Assembly: GCA_900554345.1 (NCBI GenBank) | Contig: USHH01000043.1 | Span: 1-12,755, forward strand | Direction: 5' to 3' | DNA length: 12,755 nucleotides | From: an uncultured Bacteroidales bacterium | GTDB taxonomy: Bacteria > Bacteroidota > Bacteroidia > Bacteroidales > Muribaculaceae | Shown: one piece after another, positions 1 to 6,846 of the stretch | Layout: every line of letters begins with the position of its first letter | Numbering within the stretch: position 1 is the first letter of the stretch | Notes under the pieces: generated by a model | The model's database searches: none | The model's input: only the letters and a program-made list of their open reading frames with translations | What the model was told of the DNA's origin: nothing | Position numbers and translations under genes: made by a program

Positions 1-963
1 TTTTGTAGTGTTGATGAAAGGAAGGGATGCGGCTCCGAGAATCGCCGCGTCGCTGTCGGGCAACGACGAGACCGACACTTTGATACGGTTGCGGTAGATA
101 TGGAGCGCGTGTTTCTCGATGGCCTCGCGCATGGCGGGGAGCATGAAGCGCGCGGCCTTTGCCACACCGCCGAAAAGGATGACGGCGTCGGGGTCGGTGA
201 AAGCCGCGAACGTGGCGCACGCCTCGCCGAGGCAGCGGCCGGTGAAGTCGAAGACCTCGATGGCCAGGCGGTCTCCGGCGTCGGCGGCCTCTCCGATTGC
301 CCTGGCATTTAGGTCCGGGGCAGGAATGTCGCGGAGTGCCGACGGCCGGACATCGGCGGCGAGCATGCGGCGCGCGGTCTCCACCACACCTCCGGCGGAG
401 GCCACGGTCTGCAGGCAGCCGTTGCGTCCGCACTCGCAGGAACGGTCGGCGGCGAAATGGAAGAAGATGTGTCCCAGCTCACCGGCGAAGCCACGGCTGC
501 CGGAAAGGATATGGCCGTCGCAAATCACTCCGGCGCCGACACCGGTGCCGAGTGTGAGCATGATGAAATTGCGGCATCCCCTTGCGGAGCCGTAAGTCAT
601 CTCGCCGACGGCCGCCGCATTGGCGTCGTTGGATATCACTGTGGAGATTCCGGTGGCCTTCTCCACGAGATCCACAAGAGGTATGGGCGACGGCCAGGGG
701 AGATTGGTTGCCCCCTCTATCACGCCGGAGGCGGCATTGGCACATGGAGCGCCGATGCCTATGCCCTTCACCTGCCCTCTGGCGCCGTTGGCCTCCACGA
801 GTCCGGTAACCTTCGCCCCGAGCGCCTTGACATATGACGCGGCATCGGGGTGTCCGGTGGTGGGAAGATAGTCGCGGGCCACTATCCGGCCGGCGATGTC
901 GACGAGGGCGAGCTGGGTGTTGGTGCCACCCACGTCGACCCCTATAGTATATTTGATCTGCAT
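1..963 (-). CDS. ROK family sugar kinase (glucokinase-like), 3' end cut by window edge
   Basis: The minus frame is open for 321 codons from the ATG at 963-961 to base 1 with no stop, so only the last few residues should be missing (ROK kinases are usually about 300-330 aa). The protein is predicted to be a cytosolic kinase that phosphorylates a hexose with ATP. Seen in the translation: the N-terminal phosphate-binding motif DVGGTN (residues 10-15), the catalytic-Asp motif SNDANAAA (Asp113), a glycine-rich LGTGVGAG segment (138-145), and the ROK zinc site made of His165 in GELGH plus Cys176, Cys178 and Cys183 in the CxCGxxGC motif. It is the last gene of a minus-strand run after nadC and yraN, with a 37-bp gap to yraN. 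The family also includes N-acetylglucosamine and N-acetylmannosamine kinases and repressors. There is no N-terminal DNA-binding domain, so a kinase rather than a regulator is likely. The exact sugar cannot be told from sequence alone. Confidence 0.93.
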   Translation of the reverse strand, partial: MQIKYTIGVDVGGTNTQLALVDIAGRIVARDYLPTTGHPDAASYVKALGAKVTGLVEANGARGQVKGIGIGAPCANAASGVIEGATNLPWPSPIPLVDLVEKATGISTVISNDANAAAVGEMTYGSARGCRNFIMLTLGTGVGAGVICDGHILSGSRGFAGELGHIFFHFAADRSCECGRNGCLQTVASAGGVVETARRMLAADVRPSALRDIPAPDLNARAIGEAADAGDRLAIEVFDFTGRCLGEACATFAAFTDPDAVILFGGVAKAARFMLPAMREAIEKHALHIYRNRIKVSVSSLPDSDAAILGAASLPFINTTK

Positions 964-1000
964 AGATACATAAAAGATATAGACCGACAAAGTCGACGGC

Positions 1001-1438
1001 TCAGAAAGAACCGGCGCCGCGGCCGCTGAGCGGCGGCATGAAAGCGTCTTCGATATGCTCGATCGCGAAGGCGTCGATGTTTCCTGTCAGTGTAATGATG
1101 TCGAAACGATAATTGCACACTACGGGCATCCCGCGGAGATAGACGTCGGCTCCGGCGGAGAGGCTCTTCATCTTGCGGCGGTCGACGGAAGCGTCTGGAG
1201 CCTCCCATTCGCCGCTTCTGGCCTTCACCTCCACGAAGACAATCCAGTCGGCCTTCTGGGCGATGATGTCGATCTCGATCCTGCCGCATCGCCAGTTGCG
1301 GTGACGAATGGCATAGCCCTTGGCCACCAGCAGCTCGACGGCCTTCTCCTCGGCGAATCGGCCGAAGCGGAAGTCGCGGCCTGTGCCGGCTGCATCCTTC
1401 TCACTGCCGGAAACCTTTCGCAGCGTGCCGGAAGCCAT
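1001..1438 (-). CDS. yraN: YraN/UPF0102 family nuclease-fold protein
   Basis: This is a 145-aa cytosolic protein of the UPF0102 (YraN) family, which has a restriction-endonuclease-like fold; its cellular role is poorly defined and a DNA-processing role is only inferred. Seen: the family N-terminal helix motif FGRFAEEKAVELLVAKGY (residues 25-42), then NWR (48-50), the E-I-D motif (Glu55, Asp57) and E-V-K (Glu70, Lys72), the acidic and lysine positions expected of a PD-(D/E)xK active site. The start chosen is the ATG at 1438-1436. The frame stays open further upstream to 1522, but that part lies inside nadC and has no family similarity. The nadC stop (1442-1440) is separated from this ATG by one base, which suggests translational coupling. 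A 37-bp gap follows before the ROK kinase gene. Confidence 0.9.
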   Translation of the reverse strand: MASGTLRKVSGSEKDAAGTGRDFRFGRFAEEKAVELLVAKGYAIRHRNWRCGRIEIDIIAQKADWIVFVEVKARSGEWEAPDASVDRRKMKSLSAGADVYLRGMPVVCNYRFDIITLTGNIDAFAIEHIEDAFMPPLSGRGAGSF

Positions 1439-1439
1439 A

Positions 1440-2288
1440 TCAGCAGGCCTTGAACGACATGTCGAGCCCCTTGACGCTGTGGGTGAGCGCCCCGACCGAT
1501 ATGAAGTCGACGCCGGCCTCACCGTAGGCGCGGAGGTTCTCGAGGGTGATTCCGCCCGACGACTCCGTCTCCACCTTACCGTCGACGAGAGCCACGGCCT
1601 CGCGGGTGAGCTCGGGAGTGAAGTTGTCGAACATTATCCTGTCGACGCCGCCGTTGGCGAGCACGCGGCGGATGTCGTCGAGGCTTCTCACCTCGACCTC
1701 GATCTTCAGGTCGCGGCCGGTGGCCCTGCAGTATTCGCGGGCACGGTTGATAGCCTTCTCTATGCCTCCGGCGAAGTCGATGTGGTTGTCCTTGATGAGT
1801 ATCATGTCGAAGAGGCCGATACGGTGGTTGGTGCCACCGCCGAGCCTGACGCCCTCCTTCTCGAGCACACGCATGCCGGGAGTGGTCTTGCGGGTGTCGA
1901 GCACACGGGTGTGGAGCCCGGCGAGCTCGTCCTGATAGCGTCGCGTCATCGTGGCCACGCCGCTCATGCGCTGCATGATGTTGAGCATTGTGCGCTCGGC
2001 CACGAGCAGCGACCTCACGGGGCCCTCTGCGATAAAGGCCACGTCGCCCTTCTTCACGGCAGCGCCGTCGGCGATCATCTGCTCCACCTTGATGGACGGG
2101 TCTACCTTATGGAGCACCTTCCTGGCCACCTCGATACCGGCGATGACGCCGTCTTCCTTTACTAAAAGCCTTGAACGCCCCATGGCGTCGGCAGGGATCG
2201 TGGAGAGGGTTGTATGGTCGCCGTCGCCGATGTCTTCCGCGAAAGCCAGGTCAAGCAGTTGGTCGATCAGCTCGTCAGTTGTTTTCAT
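1440..2288 (-). CDS. nadC: Nicotinate-nucleotide pyrophosphorylase (carboxylating)
   Basis: Quinolinate phosphoribosyltransferase turns quinolinate and PRPP into nicotinate mononucleotide, CO2 and PPi in de novo NAD synthesis in the cytosol. The 282-aa length is normal for the family. Seen: the N-terminal motif EDIGDGDHTT (18-27), the AERTMLNIMQRMSGVAT helix (97-113), the substrate-binding stretch DTRKTTPGMR (131-140), then GGGTNHR (150-156), the IKDNH motif shortly after, EVEV and the late SSGGITLENL phosphate-binding loop. It is the first gene of a minus-strand operon with yraN and a ROK kinase. The start ATG at 2288-2286 lies about 50 bp downstream of a Bacteroidales-type -7 box (2348-2341). 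nadA and nadB are not in the window. Confidence 0.97.
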   Translation of the reverse strand: MKTTDELIDQLLDLAFAEDIGDGDHTTLSTIPADAMGRSRLLVKEDGVIAGIEVARKVLHKVDPSIKVEQMIADGAAVKKGDVAFIAEGPVRSLLVAERTMLNIMQRMSGVATMTRRYQDELAGLHTRVLDTRKTTPGMRVLEKEGVRLGGGTNHRIGLFDMILIKDNHIDFAGGIEKAINRAREYCRATGRDLKIEVEVRSLDDIRRVLANGGVDRIMFDNFTPELTREAVALVDGKVETESSGGITLENLRAYGEAGVDFISVGALTHSVKGLDMSFKAC

Positions 2289-2340
2289 CTGTTGGTTGTT
2301 TGTCAGGTTAGGGTTATGCGTATGTTTGATATTTCCACCG

Positions 2341-2348
2341 CAAAAATA
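2341..2348 (-). promoter_or_regulatory. Candidate Bacteroidales -7 box for the nadC operon
   Basis: Read on the minus strand, the 8 bases are TATTTTTG, fitting the Bacteroidales sigma consensus TAnnTTTG. It would give a leader of roughly 45 nt for nadC. I see no good -33 TTTG partner at the expected distance, so the call rests on the -7 element and the divergent gene layout. Confidence 0.4.
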
Positions 2349-2370
2349 GCGATTAATAATGGGATTTACT

Positions 2371-2378
2371 TAATTTTG
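2371..2378 (+). promoter_or_regulatory. Candidate Bacteroidales -7 box for rlmH
   Basis: The sequence TAATTTTG matches TAnnTTTG and lies 19 bases before the rlmH ATG, giving a very short leader. The surrounding 60 bases are AT-rich in an otherwise GC-rich region, as expected for a promoter. No convincing -33 element is visible. With the nadC box at 2341-2348, it makes this 109-bp gap a divergent promoter region. Confidence 0.45.
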
Positions 2379-2397
2379 CGGTAGAATTTTTAAAAAT

Positions 2398-2871
2398 ATG
2401 GAATATTGTCTGCTCACAATCGGCAAGACCTCTACTGAATGGGTCAGAGAGGGCATCGACCAATATGCGGGGCGGCTTCGCAGATACGTGAGGTTTGCGC
2501 TCAAGGAGCTTCCCGACGTGAAAAACGCCAAAAGCCTCACGGCTACGCAGCAGAAAGCCGCGGAAGGGAAGCTTCTGATATCCGAGTTCAGCGACTCCGA
2601 CATCATAGTGCTTCTCGACGAGCGTGGACGCGAATACACGTCGGTGGAATTCTCGGCATGGCTCGACCGGCTGGCGGCCGGCGGAAGGAAGCGCGTGCTC
2701 TTCGTGGTGGGAGGTCCCTACGGCTTCTCGGAGGAGGTGTATGCCCGCGCCATGTATAAGGTATCGCTGTCGAAGATGACGTTCAACCACGAGATGGTGA
2801 GGCTGTTCTTCACCGAGCAGATCTACCGCGCCATGACTATTCAGCGCGGGGAGCCTTATCATCACGAGTAG
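2398..2871 (+). CDS. rlmH: 23S rRNA (pseudouridine-1915-N3)-methyltransferase
   Basis: RlmH uses S-adenosylmethionine to methylate pseudouridine 1915 in helix 69 of 23S rRNA, acting as a SPOUT-fold homodimer on assembled 70S ribosomes. The 157-aa length matches the family. Seen: IVLLDERGREYTSVEFS in the middle (about residues 70-86), the SAM-binding knot motif VGGPYGF (about 104-110), the segment KMTFNHEMVRLFFTEQIYRA, and the typical C-terminal end GEPYHHE. The ATG at 2398 follows an A-rich leader with no Shine-Dalgarno site, which is common in Bacteroidales. The last 35 bp overlap the end of the convergent DoxX-family gene. The gene is divergent from nadC. Confidence 0.97.
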   Translation: MEYCLLTIGKTSTEWVREGIDQYAGRLRRYVRFALKELPDVKNAKSLTATQQKAAEGKLLISEFSDSDIIVLLDERGREYTSVEFSAWLDRLAAGGRKRVLFVVGGPYGFSEEVYARAMYKVSLSKMTFNHEMVRLFFTEQIYRAMTIQRGEPYHHE

Positions 2872-4183
2872 AGGGAGCGATTTCTTCAGGTTGCCTGGCG
2901 CCCCGGCGCCCCCAGACGAGGTCCTTGAGCAGCGGCGAGAAGCTGAGCACTATCAGCAGGGCTATGACTGCCGCGTATACCATAGAGAAATTAAAGAGCA
3001 TCCGCGCGTTGTCGGTCTGGAAAGACATAGGATCGTCGGAGGTTCCGGGCGCCATGAAATCGTCGACATCCATGGCCGCGAGCGTACTCTTCCAACCTAT
3101 CTTCCCGTCGTGGAGATACACCACCGAGGGATTGCCCCTCACCACTTCCTTGATGGCGGTGTCGTCGGCGGTATAGATGGGATAGGAGGCCATGGAGAGG
3201 TCGACCCAATTGTCGATATCGGCCTTGCTACCGGCCACCACCGCCATCATATCCATGCCGTTGCGGCGTGCCCAGGTGTAGAGGGAGTTGATTTTCCATG
3301 AAGTGGCGATCGAGACGTCGGAGAGACGGGGCATCATGAGCAGGATCTCTCCTCCCCCGCGGCTGATGACGTCTTCGGTGACATCCTCATCGCCGTCCCA
3401 TATCCGGAAGTCCTTTGCCTCTGCCTTAGCCTCGGGAGCCGGCGAGGAGGCCGGAAGCTCGTGCCGATCCACGAAACGCCATCCATCGGCCTCGTCGGGC
3501 AACGTGTCGTCTTCAGAGAATTCCCTGGTCACACCATCCTTCTCATACACAAACACCATTCGCGGGCCTTCGTCACCGGCACCGGAGAAATCGATGATGT
3601 CGGTGCCCGCCTTATAGGGACGGAAATCGACAAGCGGCTGATAGGTGTATCCGATGATGGCCACGAGGCCGATATAGGCTACGGTGGCAAGCAGCGCAAT
3701 CCACTGGAGAGCCGGGGTCACGGTCCATCGGCACAGCCGGTTTCGCCCCAGCAGCCAGACCACGCCGATGCAGAGCGCCACATTCTTCCAGAAGGTGGCC
3801 CAGTTGGAGATGACGTAAGCGTCGCCGAAACATCCGCAGTCGGCCACGGGATCGGCAATGGCGATCCATAATGTCAGAGGGAGCATGAAGGCCATGACCG
3901 CGGCGTAGATCCACGTCACCGAGCGGCGGAAACATCCGAGCGCAAGCATCATGCCCATGCAGAACTCGAGCATGCATAGGAAGAAGACGCCCACGAGCTC
4001 CAGATTGGGCCATACATGCAGATGCATGGCCTCGAGATAGTCGTCGGTCTTATAGAGAGTGCCCCAGGGGTCGACGGCCTTCACGAAGCCTGAGAAGATG
4101 AAGACGGCGGCCACTATGAGACGCACGGCAAGTGTGACCCACCGCACGGCGGCAGGCGACATCGAAGTGAGAGCGGCTCTCAT
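2837..4183 (-). CDS. DoxX/MauE-like membrane protein with C-terminal periplasmic domain
   Basis: This is a 448-aa inner-membrane protein; a redox-related or electron-transfer role is only an inference. Seen: hydrophobic segments at about 15-34, 60-83, 89-110, 128-146 and 157-178, with SGFVKAVDPWG after the first (DoxX-like) and a conserved D-C-G-C-F-G-D motif (Cys116, Cys118) between TM3 and TM4, as in the MauE/DoxX group. Residues about 180-390 look soluble and partly thioredoxin-like in layout (ILLMMPRLSDVS, later GNPSVVYLHDGKIGW) but lack a CxxC pair. A last membrane segment is at about 397-419, followed by a charged tail. The start ATG at 4183 overlaps the DUF1599 stop as ATGA, so the pair is coupled; the open frame extends further upstream to 4366 but lies inside DUF1599. 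The 3' end overlaps the convergent rlmH by 35 bp. From memory, in Bacteroides this pair often precedes tpiA, which is absent here. Confidence 0.85.
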   Translation of the reverse strand: MRAALTSMSPAAVRWVTLAVRLIVAAVFIFSGFVKAVDPWGTLYKTDDYLEAMHLHVWPNLELVGVFFLCMLEFCMGMMLALGCFRRSVTWIYAAVMAFMLPLTLWIAIADPVADCGCFGDAYVISNWATFWKNVALCIGVVWLLGRNRLCRWTVTPALQWIALLATVAYIGLVAIIGYTYQPLVDFRPYKAGTDIIDFSGAGDEGPRMVFVYEKDGVTREFSEDDTLPDEADGWRFVDRHELPASSPAPEAKAEAKDFRIWDGDEDVTEDVISRGGGEILLMMPRLSDVSIATSWKINSLYTWARRNGMDMMAVVAGSKADIDNWVDLSMASYPIYTADDTAIKEVVRGNPSVVYLHDGKIGWKSTLAAMDVDDFMAPGTSDDPMSFQTDNARMLFNFSMVYAAVIALLIVLSFSPLLKDLVWGRRGARQPEEIAPSTRDDKAPRAE

Positions 4184-4752
4184 CGTGCGGCCTGCTGCCC
4201 GCGCAGCTTGATGATGGCGAAGAGGGCGTAGTTGATCATGTCCATATAGTTTGCGTCGACGCCCTCGCTCACGGTGGTCTTTCCCATATGGTCCTCGATC
4301 TCCTTTGTGCGCAGCAGCTTCTGGAGGATGATGTCGGTGAAGCTGGAGACCCTCATGTGGCGCCAAGCCTCGTCGTAGTCATGGTTCTTGTTCAGCATGA
4401 GGGAAGTGGCCTTTGCGATTTCGTCGTCGTAGAGGCGCAGGGCCTCATCGTGAGGCAGCGGGTCGCCGGAGCCGATCGAGAGCTGCACGAGAGCCATGGC
4501 GCAATAGTTGACGATGCCGATGAATTCGGGCAGAACGCCCTCGTCGACACGCGCGTCGCCCTTCTCCTCGATGGAGCGTATGCGCCGTGCCTTGATATAA
4601 ATCTGGTCGGTGAGGCTCGAGGGGCGCATCACGCGCCACGATGTGCCGTAGTCGGCCATTTTCTTCACAAAGATATCGCGGCAGACCGAAATGGCCTCCG
4701 CAAACTCAGCCGCAGTCCTGTCGGGCTTCCCTACCTGTTGGTCTGTCGTCAT
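4180..4752 (-). CDS. DUF1599 protein with two tandem copies of the domain
   Basis: This is a 190-aa, probably cytosolic, all-helical protein of unknown function. Two internal repeats are visible: residues 30-91 and 121-183. Matching positions are Asp34-Tyr35 with Asp125-Tyr126, Trp39-Arg40 with Trp130-Arg131, Ser45-Ser46 with Ser136-Ser137, Thr48-Asp49 with Thr139-Asp140, Glu71-Gly72 with Glu163-Gly164, and Asn82-Tyr83 with Asn174-Tyr175. The offset is 91-92 residues, so this is a clean tandem duplication. I recall DUF1599 (PF07659) being linked to nucleotide-modification contexts in phages, but nothing here shows such activity. It is the first gene of a two-gene minus operon with the DoxX-like gene (ATGA overlap) and is divergent from aguA. 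No signal peptide is seen. Confidence 0.88.
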   Translation of the reverse strand: MTTDQQVGKPDRTAAEFAEAISVCRDIFVKKMADYGTSWRVMRPSSLTDQIYIKARRIRSIEEKGDARVDEGVLPEFIGIVNYCAMALVQLSIGSGDPLPHDEALRLYDDEIAKATSLMLNKNHDYDEAWRHMRVSSFTDIILQKLLRTKEIEDHMGKTTVSEGVDANYMDMINYALFAIIKLRGQQAAR

Positions 4753-4783
4753 TTCCGGGGTATGATTTCCTGTTAATACAATG

Positions 4784-4791
4784 CAAAATTA
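4784..4791 (-). promoter_or_regulatory. Candidate Bacteroidales -7 box for the DUF1599-DoxX operon
   Basis: On the minus strand the bases read TAATTTTG, fitting TAnnTTTG, 31 bases upstream of the DUF1599 ATG (4752). No clear -33 element is seen. It lies in the 121-bp AT-rich divergent gap 4753-4873, the longest gene-free stretch in the window. Confidence 0.45.
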
Positions 4792-4834
4792 AGGAAAATA
4801 AGCGACATTACCTTAACGAGGCCCTATATCTCGA

Positions 4835-4852
4835 TAATTTTGATTATTTTTG
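4835..4852 (+). promoter_or_regulatory. Two candidate -7 boxes for aguA
   Basis: Two matches to TAnnTTTG lie 10 bp apart: TAATTTTG at 4835-4842 and TATTTTTG at 4845-4852. The second ends 21 bases before the chosen aguA ATG at 4874. The in-frame ATG at 4850 would start inside this box, which argues for the downstream start. No convincing -33 TTTG element is visible for either box. Confidence 0.45.
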
Positions 4853-4873
4853 TGGATAAAAACTCAAGACGAC

Positions 4874-5923
4874 ATGTCAGCAAACCAACGATTTCTCGCC
4901 GAATGGGAGCCCAGCGACGGAGTGCTCCTGGCGCTTCCGCACGAAGATACCGACTGGGCATACATCCTTGATGCGGCGCTCGACCAATACCGGCGCCTGG
5001 TGAAGGCGCTAACCGACAAAGACATACTCTGCCTGGTGTGCTGCCGCGACATGAAGAGAGCCGAAATTCTGCTCGACGAATGCGATTCAGCATCACTCAT
5101 ATTTATAGAGACAGACTACAACGACACCTGGACGCGCGACTACGGGCCGCTCGGAGTGATGCGCGACGACAGGCTCCGCGCCCTCGACTTCGGCTTCAAC
5201 GGCTGGGGCCTCAAATTCGCGGCAGACAAAGACAACCTCGTCACGAGCCGGCTCGACAGAATGGGCTACTTCGACGATGGCGTCTACCGCAATCAGCGCG
5301 CGTTCATCCTCGAGGGGGGGTCCGTCGACACCGACGGGCGCGGCACCGTGCTCACCACCTCGCGTTGCCTCTGCTCCCCCAACCGCAACGGTGGCCTCAC
5401 AAAGGCCCAGGCGGCAGAAGAGCTCAGCCTGCGTCTCGGCTGCGACCACACGCTATGGCTCGACTACGGAGCGCTGGAGGGCGACGACACCGACTCCCAC
5501 ATCGACACGCTCGCCCGCATGGCGCCCGGCGACAGTATAGTCTTCACTGGATGCCGCAACGTCGACGACTCCCATTTCGAGGAGCTCCTCAAAATGCGCG
5601 CGCAGCTCACCATGCTCCGCACGGCCGAGGGGGAGCCCTACAACCTCATCGAGCTGCCATTCCCCGACCCCGTATTCGACTGCGAGGGCAACAGACTTCC
5701 GGCCACCTATGCCAACTATCTGGTGGTGAACGGACATATCTTCATGCCCTCCTACGGGCAGCCCGCCAATGACCTGCTTGCCGCTAAAATCATCCGGATA
5801 GCTTTCCCGGATTACGACGTTACGCAGGTGGACTGCCGCACGCTGCTGTGGCAGCACGGCTCGCTCCACTGCGCCACCATGCAGCTGCCCGCCGGGACGC
5901 TCCGGAAGGTGACCGACAATTGA
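4874..5923 (+). CDS. aguA: Agmatine deiminase (agmatine iminohydrolase)
   Basis: This is a 349-aa cytosolic enzyme of the peptidylarginine-deiminase-like (PAD_porph) family. It hydrolyses agmatine to N-carbamoylputrescine and ammonia, the middle step of the arginine decarboxylase route to putrescine. Seen: the N-terminal EWEPSDGVLLALPH, WTRDYGP (Trp86 onward), FGFNGWG, the EGGS motif, DTDSHIDTLAR with catalytic His209, and the C-terminal GSLHCATMQ with the nucleophile Cys333. An ATG at 4850 would add eight residues, but it overlaps a promoter box and the added residues do not resemble the family, so 4874 was chosen. The gap to aguB is 29 bp, and the two form an operon by order and function. 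Codons end almost entirely in C or G. The relative porphyromonad-type peptidylarginine deiminase is larger and secreted; there is no signal peptide here. Confidence 0.94.
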   Translation: MSANQRFLAEWEPSDGVLLALPHEDTDWAYILDAALDQYRRLVKALTDKDILCLVCCRDMKRAEILLDECDSASLIFIETDYNDTWTRDYGPLGVMRDDRLRALDFGFNGWGLKFAADKDNLVTSRLDRMGYFDDGVYRNQRAFILEGGSVDTDGRGTVLTTSRCLCSPNRNGGLTKAQAAEELSLRLGCDHTLWLDYGALEGDDTDSHIDTLARMAPGDSIVFTGCRNVDDSHFEELLKMRAQLTMLRTAEGEPYNLIELPFPDPVFDCEGNRLPATYANYLVVNGHIFMPSYGQPANDLLAAKIIRIAFPDYDVTQVDCRTLLWQHGSLHCATMQLPAGTLRKVTDN

Positions 5924-5952
5924 GAAACCGATAACCAAACAGGAAAAGATAA

Positions 5953-6846
5953 ATGCGACCGACAAAGATACTGAAGACCGGAATCGTGCAGCACACGTTC
6001 TCACCCGAGATCGAGGTGAACCGCAACCGCAACATCGCCGCCATCGAACGCCTCGCCGACGAGGGGGCCCAATTAGTGGTGCTCTCGGAGCTTCACGACT
6101 CGCTCTATTTCTGCCAGACGGAAGATACGAGCATGTTTGACTTGGCAGAGACGATCCCCGGCCCATCGACGGAAATCTTCGGTGCCTTGGCGAAAGAATT
6201 GGGTATTGTCTTGGTGCTTTCCCTTTTCGAGAAGCGTGCCCCGGGCCTGTACCATAACACGGCCGTCGTCTTGGAGAAAGACGGTACGATCGCCGGAAAA
6301 TACCGCAAGATGCATATCCCGGATGACCCCGCTTATTACGAGAAATTCTATTTTACCCCCGGTGATTTAGGCTTTGAGCCTATCGATACCTCTGTGGGGC
6401 GTCTTGGTGTGTTGGTTTGCTGGGATCAATGGTATCCGGAAGCAGCCCGTTTGATGGCTATGCGTGGCGCCGAGATGTTGATCTATCCGACCGCTATCGG
6501 CTGGGAAAGTAGCGATACGCAGGAAGAGAAGGACCGTCAGCTGGGTGCGTGGGTGACCATACAGCGGGGACATGCCGTGGCGAACGGACTCCCGGTCATT
6601 TCCGTAAATCGTACCGGGCATGAGCCGGACCCTTCGGGACAAACGGGCGGTATCCGGTTTTGGGGAAACAGTTTTGCGGCCGGTCCCCAAGGTGAGCTAT
6701 TAACCGTATTCCCGAATGACGAGGAGGAGGTACGTGTGATAGAGATCGACAAGACTCGCGGTGAGAACGTGCGTCGTTGGTGGCCTTTCTTCCGGGATCG
6801 CCGTATCGATGCGTTTGGTGGTTTGACAGAACGATTTTTAGTATAA
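5953..6846 (+). CDS. aguB: N-carbamoylputrescine amidase, composition-hybrid gene
   Basis: This is a 297-aa carbon-nitrogen hydrolase (nitrilase superfamily) that cleaves N-carbamoylputrescine to putrescine, CO2 and ammonia. The catalytic triad is seen as Glu46 (SELH), Lys119 (YRKMHIPDD) and Cys156 (CWDQWYPEA). The full length matches plant and bacterial AguB; the related beta-ureidopropionases are similar, but aguA next door supports AguB. An AGGA at 5941-5944 precedes the ATG by eight bases. The oddity is that the first 40 codons contain no T-ending codon by my count, while codons 101-140 contain ten, and TTA/TTG leucine begins at codon 41 (6073). The 5' part matches aguA in style and the rest matches pabB and pabC. 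The frame is intact across the switch. The stop TAA shares one base with the pabB ATG. Confidence 0.92.
   Translation: MRPTKILKTGIVQHTFSPEIEVNRNRNIAAIERLADEGAQLVVLSELHDSLYFCQTEDTSMFDLAETIPGPSTEIFGALAKELGIVLVLSLFEKRAPGLYHNTAVVLEKDGTIAGKYRKMHIPDDPAYYEKFYFTPGDLGFEPIDTSVGRLGVLVCWDQWYPEAARLMAMRGAEMLIYPTAIGWESSDTQEEKDRQLGAWVTIQRGHAVANGLPVISVNRTGHEPDPSGQTGGIRFWGNSFAAGPQGELLTVFPNDEEEVRVIEIDKTRGENVRRWWPFFRDRRIDAFGGLTERFLV
6073..6145. other. Compositional junction inside aguB
   Basis: Around here the base and codon style changes from GC-rich (line 5461-5520 is 41/60 G+C by hand count) to moderate (line 8161-8220 is 27/60). The first TTA leucine is at 6073-6075, the first T-ending codon at 6091-6093, and TTG leucines follow from 6142. 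The bases between carry a mix, so the exact breakpoint cannot be placed by eye. It falls in the segment coding for QLVVLSELHDSLYFCQTED, around the catalytic Glu, where family conservation is high. No repeat, integrase or transposase lies at the junction. The likely cause is either a metagenome assembly joining two species across a conserved stretch, or homologous recombination. Confidence 0.75.

Noticed and set aside
119..595. Plus-strand open frames over the first kilobase
   Set aside because: They are shadows of the ROK kinase on the other strand, which carries all the ROK motifs.
1000..1040. GC-rich inverted repeat near the end of yraN as a terminator
   Set aside because: The stem is short, lies inside the coding sequence and has no T run after it.
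1320..2165. Long plus-strand open frame (281 aa) opposite nadC and yraN
   Set aside because: It is antisense to two clear genes, resembles no family I know and is explained by GC-rich codon bias leaving the opposite frame open.
4184..4366. Upstream extension of the DoxX-like reading frame
   Set aside because: The extra 61 residues lie within DUF1599 and have no membrane or family character; the ATGA overlap at 4183-4180 gives a better start.
5038..5772. Plus-strand 244-aa open frame inside aguA
   Set aside because: Arg/His/Pro/Ala-rich composition of a frame-shifted GC-rich gene; aguA is complete with all motifs in its own frame.
5453..6166. Minus-strand 237-aa open frame across the aguA-aguB gap
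   Set aside because: Antisense to two genes with clear motifs; no family features of its own.
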